Assembly: GCA_022695795.1 (NCBI GenBank)
Contig: MU404066.1
Coordinates: 496,001-560,000 of the forward strand
DNA: 64,000 bases
Source: Biscogniauxia marginata
Lineage: Eukaryota > Ascomycota > Sordariomycetes > Xylariales > Xylariaceae
Direction of reading: 5' to 3'
The position numbers and the translations under genes are program-made. This document shows positions 9,732 through 21,523 of this stretch, in pieces. The stretch's first letter is position 1. Every line of letters starts with the position of its first letter. The notes beneath the pieces were generated by a model. The model saw only the letters and a list, made by a program, of their open reading frames with translations. It was not told where the DNA came from and did not search any database.

Positions 9732-11092
9732 CTAAGCTCTTGCACGAGTCCTCGAACGCCGCAGGTCATACCTGGTCTGGCTACTTCTCAATTTTCTCTG
9801 TCTACATTCCAGCCCCTTAGAAGCTCGCCGGTTGTCAAGCCAGGCTGAGTTCTTCCGGGCATTCTTCAACGCCCTCGAGAGCTCCAAGACAAGGCCGGCA
9901 TTAAATGCCCCATCCTGGCGAATCTCGTATCCGGCCCGGCGTTCCTTGCCCTCTCTCATTTCGTAGAGTGTAGTGCCATGGTAATCCTTTGGGTGCCAGG
10001 CCGACACGGTGTTGCTCGCCGGCTGCATCATAATCCCGTACGAAGCCAGGTAGAAGTTACCTCCCTTGGTCGGGTCATCTGGCGCATGGCATGTACATGC
10101 GAGAACCCAATCATTTCCATTCGTCTCCCTGTGCGTGTGCCTTGCGTAGTTAATTGCCGCTATGCCTGATGGTGGCGGCAGCTCTAGTCCCTCGAACGTA
10201 ACGTCTTTGCCTCCTACTCGAAACGTGAAACTCTCGTCTTCTCGGCCCATGTCCATCCTAGGGAAGTCATTGTCGAAGATCGTGTCGTTATAGTCCGCAA
10301 TTATCTCCGGCGGCAAGCGGGATTTCATCATATTCCACGCGAGCCCTGCCATCCCCTGTGCTCTGTCGTTAAGCTGTTTCTCATTTATTTGCTTTGCCGC
10401 CGTGTTGAGGCGTAAAGAAGATGCCGCTAGTTGGATTTGAGGGTCGTGACGACTCCCACAGGTGTAGCCAAAGTGTACCAGCACTAGAAACCCAGAGTTA
10501 GTCATCATATCTTCTCCTTGAAGTTGTAACCTATAGTAAGTATATCCCGGGGAGAAAATGAGTCCAAAGGATGTTGGGTTAAATAATTATTTACTAGCTG
10601 AAGCCGGCTAGGAAGAAACCACAGTGTTGAAGGCTACTCACTTCCTGGGTCTTCACGTCGGTCATCACGACGATTCCTGATGATCTCCTTGCATAGCTCG
10701 ACCATATTCTTTCGAAGCCTTTCATCCGGAATGAAATTTCTAATCACGACAAGGACAAGCTCTTTTGTGTCAGAGTCTCTAAATATAACGCTCTCATCCT
10801 GACGTATAATATACTGAAGGCGGGATTCGTCAAGGTTTAGAATCTCGCGACGCAACCCGCGATTATAGCGAGGGTCCTTTAGCGGCTTCCCGTGCCAGTA
10901 CTCATCCCATTCGGCCTTGGCTTTCTCTGTACCTGCCACGTAGAAACCGTCTATGGGGTAGGGGACTGATAACCGTGGAAGATCTACAACCTTGATATCC
11001 TTTATAAAAGCATCCCTCTGAGCCGTAGTCCAGTCTAACCCCAACTTCTTACGGGCTTTGATATCAGGCCGGAAGCCTTTTCGGATCTTCAT
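9732..11092 (-). CDS. Fungal protein with possible TET/JBP-like 2OG-Fe(II) oxygenase domain
   Basis: Two exons, 11092-10642 and 10483-9732, give 400 aa. The intron has a perfect GTGAGT donor, a GACTAAC branch site 14 nt before the TCTAG acceptor, and joins the frames without a break. The N-terminal half (1-150) is charged and unidentified. The C-terminal half contains a His-rich segment with His266, His268 and Glu270, then GGNFYLASYG, and then an HGT motif with His319 followed by basic residues. This order (HxD/E, GG-F, distal HG, Arg) resembles the double-stranded beta-helix oxygenases of the TET/JBP group and related fungal families; the match is from memory and the acidic ligand is Glu, not the usual Asp. 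No signal peptide or membrane segment is seen. The gene is intact although both neighbours are decayed. If the fold is right, possible substrates include nucleic-acid bases, but none can be inferred safely. Confidence 0.6.
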
Positions 11093-11342
11093 GCTGAGAA
11101 AATACAGTGATTTCGTCTATATAACTAAATGCAGGTGAATAGGCTAGTAGGAATCTGTAACTTGACGGTGTAGTAATATATTAAATTAAAATCAAATAGA
11201 TTAAATTAAAATTATCCCCGACTGTCGAGTATTGCAACGTATGTAGGCCTTTGTAGTCTAAACGTAATAAAGACACTGACCAAGCATGGTCTACAAAGAC
11301 TTTGAAAACCTACTACTAAGTTAAGAAACAAAGCTATCAACT

Positions 11343-11400
11343 ATTCGATACGAACTCGGAACCTAGGGCACAAAGGGATACCGCCATTGTACTTAGTCTT
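11343..11400 (-). pseudogene. tRNA-like relic, perhaps tRNA-His derived
   Basis: On the minus strand a D-arm-like segment (AGTACAATGGCGGTAT), a TTTGTGCC segment that could be an anticodon loop with GTG, and a degraded B-box-like GAGTTCGTATC occur in tRNA order. Stems do not pair well and about two bases seem missing in the anticodon stem, so it would not fold as a working tRNA. It may be a mutated tRNA-His or the head of a tRNA-derived SINE. Confidence 0.25.
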
Positions 11401-12116
11401 GTAAATTTATGAGAGTTTATATTCCTATTTCTTTCTCCTTCTCCTTTTTAAAGGCCGACAAACAGGTAGCTGGAGGAGGTTAGTAGATGTGGGCTACCTC
11501 AACGCGTATCAATGCCACTAAATTAGCAACTTGGTTTTTATATTTGTTTTACTAATAGCTATAGGACGAACTATATTACCTTAGATATACTCTGGCCCAT
11601 GCTACTGGTTCAAGGTAGGTGTTGGCCATGCAGGGTTAGACGCCCCAGTCGTATAGGTGACAACTCGTTGTTAGGATCATTCGCTTGACCGAAGCCTCGG
11701 ATATAGGGAGAGCTAGAAATGTATATGCGTGGATGGTTCCCTGTGGGTATATCTATACGGAATGTATGCCCAGACTTAAAAATGTGAACTATAAGAGATT
11801 CATATGTCTCCATAGGAGATTTAACGGCTCAAATAAGAGCACATCACAGCAGTATATTTCCCTATTGATCGTCTCTGACTTATAATGCCTTATCTTCCAT
11901 TTTAAAAACTCCAGAAAAAACCACTAAGATCCCAGAACATATACTCTTTCTGCCCTGGATGATGCCGCTCTTACTACGTTCGCAACCTTTCGGTTCCACA
12001 TTCAGAATAGCTACCGCCCTGCCCACACCTTCAGCAGCATAAATCAACCCCGAAATCAGATACACCCATTAATTGAGGTTGTTTATCCGGTGTTGACTCT
12101 ATTTTAACTCATCCCC

Positions 12117-12640
12117 TTAGCCCCTCAGCCTGATGCACTTGGCGCCACGATCACATGTCCTCAGCCGTTTGATCTGGTCATCGACACGCTTCAGCATATC
12201 GTATGCCTTGCCTTCAAGTTAGTCACGCTTGATGAAATAGCGGACATTCCCATCCTCCATAAAGGCTTCACTAGGTACAACCCTCTTAGGTGGAACGAAG
12301 TTGTCCCTGTCTCGCGCGTTGATGACAACAAAGATCGCGGCGCACCTGATGTCCTTTTGCTACGAGAGAGACAGCTAGTGCCCGTTTATTGTCGCGCAGC
12401 CAGGCCGCCGTAAGCCTCTTCTCGGTAAAGCTTAAGCCGGTCGGTCGACTTGCTGCCGCCGGTTTCCTCAAATGTAGCCGTCTTATACTCTTCCCCACCG
12501 TCACTGCAGCACATTCCCACGTCAATATTGTTGCACGTATTGCCTACGGTGACCAGGCAGCTTCTGCGCTCGTAGAGTTTAATGTTATAAGCCGCCGTGG
12601 TGACACCAGAGAAAAGCGCAGCGCAGAGAAATGTGTATAT
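12117..12640 (-). pseudogene. Broken gene for a small secreted Cys-rich protein
   Basis: Reading leftward from 12640 gives a signal-peptide-like start (hydrophobic FLCAALFSG core, Ala-Ala before the mature part), then a Cys-rich region (SC, TC, CC, later SC and RC) and a basic C-terminus ending at TAA 12117-12119, about 174 codons. At least four lesions are visible: the expected start codon is ATA (12640-12638), in-frame TAA at 12388-12386 and 12221-12219, and a one-base frameshift near an A run at about 12357. ATG to ATA and CAA to TAA are the changes RIP makes. An alternative is a lost upstream exon carrying the ATG. Layout resembles small secreted fungal proteins of unknown role; I cannot assign a family. 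Confidence 0.5.
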
Positions 12641-14041
12641 CTAGTGCGGTGAGGATGTGGTGTTGGCATATGACTACCTGTGAAGGCTTTTCTGCTTGAC
12701 TTGTCGAGGTCGAGTTCAAAGATATTGAAGGAGATGCGGTTCCTAAACTTGTAGACGACATGGCTTTGGTCTGTTCCTTTTCCATTTCTGGAGCTTCGAC
12801 TTCTTAAAAATAGGCGAGGAATACTATATGCCACGAAAATCACCCTATAGGGTCATGTAAAGATCCAGTTGTTACATGAAGGACTAGAGTTAGAGATACA
12901 CAAATAGGTGGTTGTTTCACCCTCCCCCCCTTTTTTTTCTTGTTTGTTTCCCAATTATCCATGTAATTCATGTTTTCACTACCACAGCCATGACGACAAT
13001 GGCTGCGAAGTTCTTGACACTATACAGTCCAGTATCCATATTAATGATAGCTTCCACACGGAGAAGAACCCTGGCAAAAGCAGCCCGAGGCGCATAGTAT
13101 AAGGCCTAGAGGCCAAGGAACGAACATCATCCTTGAGGTGTAAACAGGTAATAAGTCCCTGAAGACAGGGAAACCCTGTAAAAAAGATGTCCCTATCAAT
13201 AACAGACGAACATCATATGTAAAGAGTGGTCTCTAGTACTCTTCAGCAGAACCATTACAATGCCAGCAAAGGTATATAGCAAAAATAATAAGTAGTATAG
13301 TATTTTCAAGGGAACTGGGCCCTTTATTCAGTTTAAACTTGGCAATCTTGCCAGCTAATTACACCTCAATGAATCAGCTCTATGTTACCCAAGGCATTAA
13401 AATCTAGGTAGGTAACTTTATAACTTTAAAAATTATCATTTTAAATACCTAAATTTGAAATATAAACTTATAATAATCAAGCCTGTTACATATAAACATG
13501 ATTGTCATTATTATACAACTAGATTAATATAGCAAGTCTTTTGCTTATAACAACCTTGCACTGGCTGTTTTAACTCAGCTCTGCTTATCCCCCAAATACG
13601 AAGAGGGCGGGGGGAACGAGGGTAAATTGCATGAAAAGAAAAAGGAGAGAGAAAGAAGACGTTGAAAGCAACGCAACTAACGTCAAGTGGTGCCTGTTAT
13701 AGCTTCTAGGGGTATCTCGTAAAATCGTTTTCTGGTGCATCCTCGTGTCTTCTACGCAAGGGAAGAAGAAACTAGAGGTTGTGTCGTGAGACACCGGATT
13801 GAACAAACATCATTGCGCCGACATTCTAAGCAGGGTAGAGTCCATAGGGACCAGGCCGATAGGAGATGGTAAAGGTAGATCTCAAACTTCTGTTGTTCGT
13901 TATACCGATTCTGTTCAATGTTTTGTTTTCGGTTTTGTGGAAAGTGAAAAAAAAAAAAAATTTGTGTCCTGCTCTTTCTCATACATACATCTGCGCTATC
14001 TTCATCGTGTTCATTGTATCATAAATTTGAACGAGGCGACA

Positions 14042-17000
14042 TTAATACCCCGAGCTATCCATTGGGTTATTGAAAGTAGGTGGGTCCATGGCCATAAATT
14101 CGAGTAGATCGACGCCTCCAACATTGACTCCCTGGTCTGTCATGGTCACATTGGAGTTCTCTGCCATGTTTTGGAATAGACCGGGCCCCGGGGGAAGATA
14201 CCACATCTGATCATCGGAGGCCCAGTCGGCATTGGGATCAAATATGTTGTCGCTAAGACCGGATGTGTCGACAACGGTGCCACTCGGGCCCGGGGTGGTT
14301 GGACCAAAGGCTGGATGCGGGCCGGCTGGATAATGGAAACTGCCGGCCGACAGGTCAAACGGTGTTGCTGAGATATTGCCAGAAGGTGTGGAAGATCGTT
14401 CTACACGACGACCGTCAGTCTCTCTGTTTCTTTGAGCCGGGGTGTTGACACCAAAAAACTGTGGACACGTACCAGGTACTGGAAGCCCATCTCGGAACTT
14501 GGTTGCGTGGTTCGAGTACCCGCTCTCCATGGCAGTTGCTTGAACATCACTATTTGTGCCCACGGTCTTGGCTGCGTCACCGTTTGCACGCGGACTCTTG
14601 TTCTCAATAGAGGTCGTGGTAGGTGCGTACTTAAACCGATCCCGAAGCCGGGTTGTTAGTGATTCTAGCAAGTCACCAAATCTGGTGCCGAGGTGGATAT
14701 CGTCTACAACACACGATCGTAATGCATGAACAGTACGATCCAGTAGGGTTATGCTTATTTCGACATCCGCCTTGGGCGCCCCAAGGGCGAACGTTTTGAG
14801 TAGAAACATGGCACCGCTGATGATTCGGAAGTAGGTCCGCACAGGAGCGTGTTTGAGATAGCCGTCTTTCAGCAGGCCATCTACAACAGTTTTTAGAAGA
14901 TTCCTGCAGCCTTGCACAACTTCCTTGACATACTCCTGATCTTCAACGCTGAATCCACCAAGGTGCGTGAGTGGCAGGTTGCCCAAGTAATTTTGGGTCT
15001 GGGGCGATAGTTCGACGTTCCCACTGGTGAAGTTGCCGTTGTGCGCCGTATCAGTACTCGATGCTCCTCCGGCATTGGCCGTGCATCTTTCGACCACAGC
15101 CTGTAGTGCTAGGGAATTGACGTATATTCGCACGTATTCGTATTCTATCGTTAGGATGTGGCGGATAAACTCAGGTAGACGGAAACGTTCGAATTCCGTC
15201 CACCACTCCTTTAGAATTGGCTGAAAATCCTTGAGCATCTTGGTATAACTGCCGCTCTGGATGATCTCCGTGGTGTGCTTCCGAGATCGAAAAAGCCTCT
15301 CGTTGCCGAGATGCATAGCATTGCTGACGCCTACCCAACATTGAATTATCTGGTCGTCTAGCTCAATGTCGGGGATGTAGCTGAAGGCGGTGGACAAGAC
15401 GGACTGATTCGTCCCTGGGGTATTTCCTTCATGAGAAATCGGACGCCTACGCGAGAAGACCGGATCTGTCTTTCTCAGACTCTCGGGGACCATGTTCGTC
15501 CACCCTAGACGGCCAGCCAGCTGCGTGAGATATATCAACAACAGGCGCTTAATGCGCATAGCACGGAGGCGGTACGCCTCGTCCTCGTATTCCGGCCTCG
15601 TTATAGCATTGGCTGCCAATAGTTCGTCAATGTCGTCAAAAACGCCGAGCTCGTAGGCAAGCCCTAGAGCATTGCTCAACAACATCCAGCACATGCGATC
15701 GCTTCTCCACGCAGGTTCAAGCCAGCTCTCAATCCGTCGGCCCCCAACGCCGCCGCCCGGGCGGAGCGTACCGTCGTCGTCATCAAGGTCGGTATCGCGC
15801 AGGTCACGGGACGGGAGCATCAACTCATCGATAGCCTCGTCTGGCGGGAAGTGAAGCGCACGGGGATGCCACTCGGTCAGAATCATCAGCGATTCAATGG
15901 TTCCTAGCGTACGGAGACTTCCCTTGCGTAGGCCTCTCCAGGGCGCAGTGCTGGACGTCTGCGACTCATCGGCGCCGGATCCACAAAACCCGCCGCCGAA
16001 GGCCTCCTGGCCCCAGAGACATCTTTCGATCATTCTGCGAAGGTATCTCCATAGCTCTTCGTGGATGGCGTGGGACCGGCAGTGGCCCCCTGTAGTGCGG
16101 ATGTTGTAGTATCTCGACGCGATGGTTAGCAGAGTGACGGCGAGGATGGGCTCCTCGGTCAGGAGGGTGGTATGCGAAGACGGACTACGGAAAGTTGGTG
16201 GCGAGATGGGTGTCATCGGAGATAAGTATTCATAGTAGCTTTTGGCAAGGGCATGTTAACGAGGGGCACACGGGAATTCAAGGCAGCGGAGTGACTTACT
16301 AAACGATATACTTGACGGCTTCTTCCCTGGTAAACCAGCCAGCCCTAACGAACCTGAACCTCGACCAGGCCTTGAGCGCTTCTTGATAGCCACTCTCGTT
16401 CTCGACGTTGATACGCCTCTCCACCTCGGCATGATCGTCACTACTGGCTGAAGGCAACAGGCGCGGGTCAATGGGGTCTGCAGACTTGGAACTGACACGG
16501 AGGGGCGGACGGCCGTTGAAGGCCGCACTTTGGTCCCGGGGGGTTTTGCGTCCGGCCACAGATACGGGAGACTGCTGGACGGCAGGATTGACGCTCTCGT
16601 GGCGTTTGTGCGCATCATGCGGGCTAGTTGGGTCATTAGCGGTTCGGTCCTGAAGCGCAAAACGGACGGACCTGTCGGTAGCAGCCTTGTACAGCAGATC
16701 GAGGGCATCATGAGGACCGTAGACCTCGGTCCTCATGACGTTCTGGGCCTCGAGATTCTCCAGACGGGCATTGGAGTCCTCGCCGACGTCGCTGTGGCCA
16801 GCGCCCCTGCTGCCCCTCCTCGTCTCGTCGTGGTCGGAATCGGGCCGCCGCAAGGGCTGATTCCGGCCGGCGGAGCCTCCGGGAGTCAGCGGGACGCTAT
16901 TATAGGAGCGGTCGATGGTTGCCGGGGGGGTGTCGTCAAGATAATGTCGTTTGCGGCCGTTGCGGATGATATATTCATCCTCGTTGTCCTCGGCGTCGTC

Positions 17001-17264
17001 TTCATTCTTGCGCTTACGGCGGGTGGCGCTGAAGAAACACTCCTTGCTCTCGCGTCGGCAGCGCATGCAAGGGGGCTCGTGAGGGTTGTCGACGCTACCC
17101 AGGTCACAACGGACCTTTCTCCTCCGACAGGGTATGCATGCCTGGTATACTCGTTTGTGCTGGGCGGGCTGGGGGGCGGTTGGCGGGGCAGGCTGCTGGG
17201 GGTTCGGTTGAGAAGCAGAGGGAGGAGCCGGAGTAGAGGATGCGGGCGTGGCGTATTGAGACAT
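14042..17264 (-). CDS. Zn(II)2Cys6 transcription factor, ARO80-like
   Basis: Two exons, 17264-16300 and 16238-14042, give 1053 aa. The 61-nt intron (GTAAGT donor) restores the frame across KYIV-YYYEYLSP. The N-terminus is Pro/Gln-rich, followed by a binuclear zinc cluster with Cys43, Cys46, Cys53, Cys66, Cys69 and Cys76 and a basic nuclear-localisation-like stretch (RRKRKNEDD). The middle homology region starts near residue 305 with the block [14 protein letters not shown] and continues with [11 protein letters not shown] and [15 protein letters not shown]. These blocks resemble the ARO80 group, which in yeast activates aromatic amino acid catabolism. The C-terminus is low-complexity with acidic and Pro/Gly segments, a plausible activation region. 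An in-frame ATG 21 codons upstream (17327) is possible; I prefer 17264 because MSQYATP is a common start in this group. The exact target pathway is inferred, not seen. Confidence 0.85.
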
Positions 17265-18455
17265 GCTTGTCTCCCTTCTCCGGCCTCTTCTGCTCTCGGG
17301 CGGTGATGAGGTCGGGCGGGCTCGCACCTCGCAGCACCTCGCAGCACCAGTTGCTGCTCGCTCGGCTTAAGACGGGTTTTGAGGGTGTTGTGTGTATGTA
17401 CGAGTGTGCAGGTGTGTCAGGGTATTGGCCGTAGTATAGATGACGAAGTGGGACGAAGGCGAGAATCGGGGATGGCGGATGGCTGGGAACTCCCGTTGGC
17501 AAGTTATGTTGTTCTGGGTCAAGCTTCTCCAAAGAAGCTTGATCCCCGGGGCTTCTCTGTTGACTCTGCGGGGTTTGATGGAGATCCTGGCCCGAGATCT
17601 CAACGAGACGAACTTCCTCACTAACGCTAAGTAATGTATTATTATTACCTAAGTTATCCATAATTGAACCTCCACAAACTAAGGTAACATAACATGTACA
17701 GTGCTGGGCTGGCTCTCTAACATTCTTCCAACCCCATATTCACCTACAACCTCCATTACATAGAATTAATACCTAAAGCAAGGTCTACATATATTTATCT
17801 AACTAACTTGACCTAGTTTTAAATATTCTTTATATTTAAACTTATTATTTATTTAATGTTTAATTTAAAAAAATTATTATATATATTAAATAATTAAATA
17901 ATTTATAATTTATTTTTAAAATTTTAAAATTATAATTAATATATAAGTTATATATTTAAATTATATTTTAAATTATTATTTATAATTATAATAATAATAT
18001 ATATATATTATATATATTTAATAAGGTGTATTAACTTATATATAAAAACATTATAATGTTTTAAACCTCCTTTTCCCCTCTTATATAAGTACTTAATACC
18101 AACGTACATACCTAAGCTAATAAATAAGATGTATGCAGAAAGAGACATAGAATCATACCGATCGATCTACATAATCCAAGTCAGGTTGCATACGTGTCAC
18201 TACCAGAACGTGATTCCGGCAATTTACCATGAAACCAATACTCTCTTGTTCTCATCTGCAGTCATTTGTCATTGACAGACTATCTGTGCAGGGTATCTAC
18301 GTAGGAAAACGCAACCGTTGCCTCATTCCTGCCAATCAATGCCAGACTCTCTCGTGTTCCCCTAGAAACGCCAGTGCAATGCAGTAATGCAAGATCCCTC
18401 CAAAGGTCCCTCACCCAAGTCCGGTGTCTACGCCAACGACAGAAAAGTCTCCAAA
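17265..18455. other. Intergenic with an AT-rich block
   Basis: The left part is the promoter and leader of the leftward zinc-cluster gene. From about 17815 to 18065 the DNA is almost pure A/T. The rest, up to the TAF14 stop, shows no gene. Confidence 0.5.
17815..18065. repeat. Short AT-rich block, RIP-like
   Basis: About 250 bases of TpA-rich, GC-poor sequence between two core genes, similar in texture to the larger block at 5575-6910. No element can be recognised inside. Confidence 0.55.
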
Positions 18456-19709
18456 TTACGAGATCATCTTCAGGTCCACCTTGACGTGAATCGTTAGCAT
18501 TAGTCGTTCCTTACTACACCCTTGGCACTTACCAGAAAGTCCCAGACCATCTTGAGCAGGGCGTCCGACAATGTGCACAGGTCGACCGTGAACTCGCCTT
18601 TATCCAGATCATTCTTAATGAAGGTATCCTCCGACTTGTTGTCGTGGATCATCTGAATGATGTGGAGGAGGTCATCCTCGCCCAACTTGCCCATGCCGTC
18701 GGCCATCTTCTCGTAGTCGTACGGTGCCTTTCTCTTCTTGCCGTCGTTGGCCTTGCGCGCCTTGCTAGCCTTCGCATCATCGTCGTTACCAACGGGTCCC
18801 GTCTCGCGTAGGAGGTTGATGAGGTTCTGCGATGGATTCTTGATCGTGACAGTCTGCTTGGCCTCATACTTAGGCGATTGGAAGTTTAGGTCGTGGTAGA
18901 TGGTGTGCTTCGCCTTCTCCGTCGTGTAGAGATCAATGGACATCTCAAACTCGCCCCAGCCCTCGTTGGTGCAGGTGAAGGGAGGCTCCGTGAAAGCTGC
19001 AATTCCGATGCGTCAGCGTCAAACATTAGCTAGGTGGCATCATCCGTCACAATGGCACTTACTCTGCTGCGGGTTCTCGAAAGAGGGATGGAGATTGTAG
19101 ACAGCCTTGGTAAAGCAGTTGGCAGGATGTTCGTTACCGTCCTCATCGAGTAGGTAAATCTTGACGCTCCACTCCTTCATGGGGAACTCGGGCATCGGAG
19201 ACTCCTTCGGACTGAGCCACGCAGAAAATCAGTAACTACAGATGACAGGGCAGAGAAGGAAGACAAAATGCGTCCAGGACTGGGGCCTGATTAGGTGAGC
19301 TTGTGATGACTTACATGGTATGCTGCTCGGTAACGAGCTTGACCTTGCGCTACAATATCACCGTCGCGTCAGTATCTGTTGAGGCGCGCCAAATGTCATG
19401 ATGTTGCCTGTTTGACGTGGATGGATCTGTGGGAAAATCGGGGCAAGAGGCAAGTGCAGGAATAATATACAGATTTGACCACAAGCCTTCGGAGTCACTT
19501 ACCTCAATCTGCATCTTGCTGGATTTGGCAGTCTTAGCAACAGTAGAAGAAGAAGCACCAGATGTGTTGTTCTTGGTGTCTGTGGGCTCAGCAGGGTCGA
19601 AGCGCTCAGGCATGTGCTTCTGGCGAGTTGAGCGACGGAGCTGTTGCTCAACAACACCGGGCCCAGCGCTTTGACCAAGCGGAGCGCCCTTGATCTTAGA
19701 CAGAAACAT
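18456..19709 (-). CDS. TAF14: YEATS-domain protein TAF14
   Basis: Six exons on the minus strand: 19709-19503, 19349-19315, 19211-19063, 18996-18533 and 18479-18456, with a possible extra upstream exon not resolved (five exons are shown). The YEATS domain begins RKVKLVTEQH and includes KEWSVKIYLLDEDG, NLHPSFENPQQTFTEPPF and NEGWGEFEM, with the aromatic cage region that reads acylated histone lysines. A Lys-rich linker follows, then a C-terminal helical domain with EDLLHIIQM, GEFTVDLCTL and a short last exon encoding VDLKMIS. This architecture is that of TAF14, a shared subunit of TFIID, TFIIF, SWI/SNF, INO80 and NuA3 in yeast. All introns have GTAAGT donors; the last (18480-18532) carries a GCTAAC branch site. 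If that intron is retained, translation would end in a different tail at 18500. The start is uncertain: the frame opens at 19709, but a Met at 19514 just before the domain is also possible. Confidence 0.85.
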
Positions 19710-21523
19710 CTTTCGGACCTATAGTTCTGCCGTGGGTGTCAGTGTGGCGCGTTGTGGCGTTGTAGATGGCGGTGTGTGGAAAAAGGTGGAAAGGTGGCGG
19801 TGCAGCTGTGCAGCTGCGGTGAATATTTATTCCTGTGTGGCGGAGAACACACAGCGGGGCACTGTGTTGCTGAAAGGGGCTGTGCATTGCAAGTAATATG
19901 ATCACGTGCCTTGCACTAATCTAGATGGGCCAAGACAGAGACAGCTGGCAGACCTATGGTACAGCTGTCAGCATCTTGACTACAAACAAGCTACTAATAC
20001 AAGGTTAGGTATGCACCTGGTAGGTATGCACCTGGTACATCCATTGTATGTAGGTATATCAGGTATCGACTACAAGGTACCTACCCTAGGTATCTACTAA
20101 TGTACTTAGGCCGGGTAGGTACGGCCTACCTGGTATGTACATATGTACCCTATTACATGTAGGTACCTAGGTAGTGATTAGATACTGTTATTTTGCTTTT
20201 TTAAACTGAAGCCTTTAATGGTGGATGCATCGTCCTTGTTAAAGCTTGGCCTCTCATGAGAAATGGGTATGTCCCGGTTCAAGCAGTCTTCTTGTTACCC
20301 TACATATCTGAAATAGATATCTGTGCGTGTGAGGCTTCTCGTACCAACACTGGAGAACGGCAAAACTTTCTATATTTCTACTAGGAAGGAAATCAGACTT
20401 CGGAATGATTATTATTCGAGAAACTGTAATCTTTCGAATGGTCTAAACCGGAATTTATGTTGAACGCGAGGGCAACTACGTAGCTAGCTAGGTTGGTTAT
20501 CTAAAGCCATTCGGATCATCAGTGATTATTATAAGAAGCAGCTGAATCTTGGGTTGGCGCGGGATATGGATAAAGTGTGATCCAGGTATTATTCTATAAC
20601 CTGAACGGGCTTTTGAGGCGAGCTTGATACAGTGTCACAGTGTAAGATCATGCACTATGGAAAGGGCTCTAGGTAATGAATCTGGTCCCCCGAGACAGGA
20701 AAAGGGTTGGTAGTCTCGTGGTGTTTATCTTTATTATGTAATGTGATGGTATCTAGACTCGCTACGCGCGCCATGTTATGACTGAACTTATATATGTCGT
20801 GGTTCTGGTCCTGGAGGTCCTTGCTTATTTCCTACAGCATATGTTCGAATTTACCGTCATTCAAGTAGGATTAGGCACGGAATACTGGTCGGGTAGCCTG
20901 TTAAAAAATGAGAAGAGGAAAGAGGGAGGAACCTTTGTTATGATCCCTGAAGTCTCTGTTGTGAGGTGACCAGATTGTCGCAAACATCGGATAGTTTGAG
21001 CTGCTTGACCATGATATTCGCTGCCCGCAAGGACTTTTCAGCTAAGCGCTGTTTTGTAGCCGTCTCTTCCGGATAACTGTTGTGAGAGTCTGAAAGCTGT
21101 ACGGAGCTCTGTAGTTTCGTCCCATCAGACAACAGAATGGATGACTCGCTAGAGTTTGCGTAAATCCTAAGTGGACGGCTCCTGGTAGATATTTACATGG
21201 ATTGTAAGTAAAAGAAAGCGACCAAGTTTTTCTTCCCGACAAGGCGGAGGACGAATCGACGTTTCCGACGAGTTATGGTCGGTCTACCCGGGTTTTAGTA
21301 GTCAAACTCACTCATTATAAGTGGGAGGGAAAAATTTGCGTCAAATACATAACCACTAATAAAGAAGCTCTGCGCGCAAGCTATGCAACCGTATCGCTAT
21401 TCCAAAAACTCCCTGGTACGAATAAAGCCATAGGTCAAGACTCCTTCCCCTTTCCTTTTAGAACCAAGCATAATTTGCGCATCGTGACTTTTATACACCG
21501 AATAGGGAAGCCCTTTGCCTCCA
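19710..21523. other. Intergenic, rich in TACCTAGGTA palindromes
   Basis: No gene is seen. At 20000-20175 the motifs GTAGGTAC, TACCTAGGTA and GGTACCTA are packed densely. Short frames elsewhere lack protein patterns. The right end is the 3' flank of the STE50 gene. Confidence 0.45.
20000..20175. repeat. Cluster of TACCTAGGTA-type palindromes
   Basis: Repeated GGTATGCACCTGGTA units, then many GTAGGTA, TACCTAGG and GGTACCTA motifs within 175 bases. Similar clusters recur throughout the gene-free parts of this window. Confidence 0.7.

Larger units (their letters stand above)
11093..14041. other. Accessory intergenic region with relics
   Basis: No intact gene is seen. It holds a tRNA-like relic (11343-11400) and a broken secreted-protein gene (12117-12640). 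Much of the rest, especially 13380-13560, is AT-leaning and lacks open frames. Frames at 11610-11885 and 13585-13982 show no recognisable pattern. Confidence 0.4.

Noticed and set aside
16530..17306. Open frame of 258 codons on the plus strand
   Set aside because: Antisense shadow of the zinc-cluster regulator, whose frame carries the six-Cys motif.
19503..19709. The first TAF14 exon as a retroelement fragment (it contains RRSTRQKHMPERF)
   Set aside because: The motif resembles a Copia polyprotein linker, but the frame runs on to a good splice donor that joins the YEATS domain. I kept it as a possible N-terminal extension.
20000..20175. Possible CRISPR-like or telomeric repeat array
   Set aside because: The TACCTA-type words are irregularly spaced and palindromic, with no constant spacers, and occur all over the window; the genome is eukaryotic.
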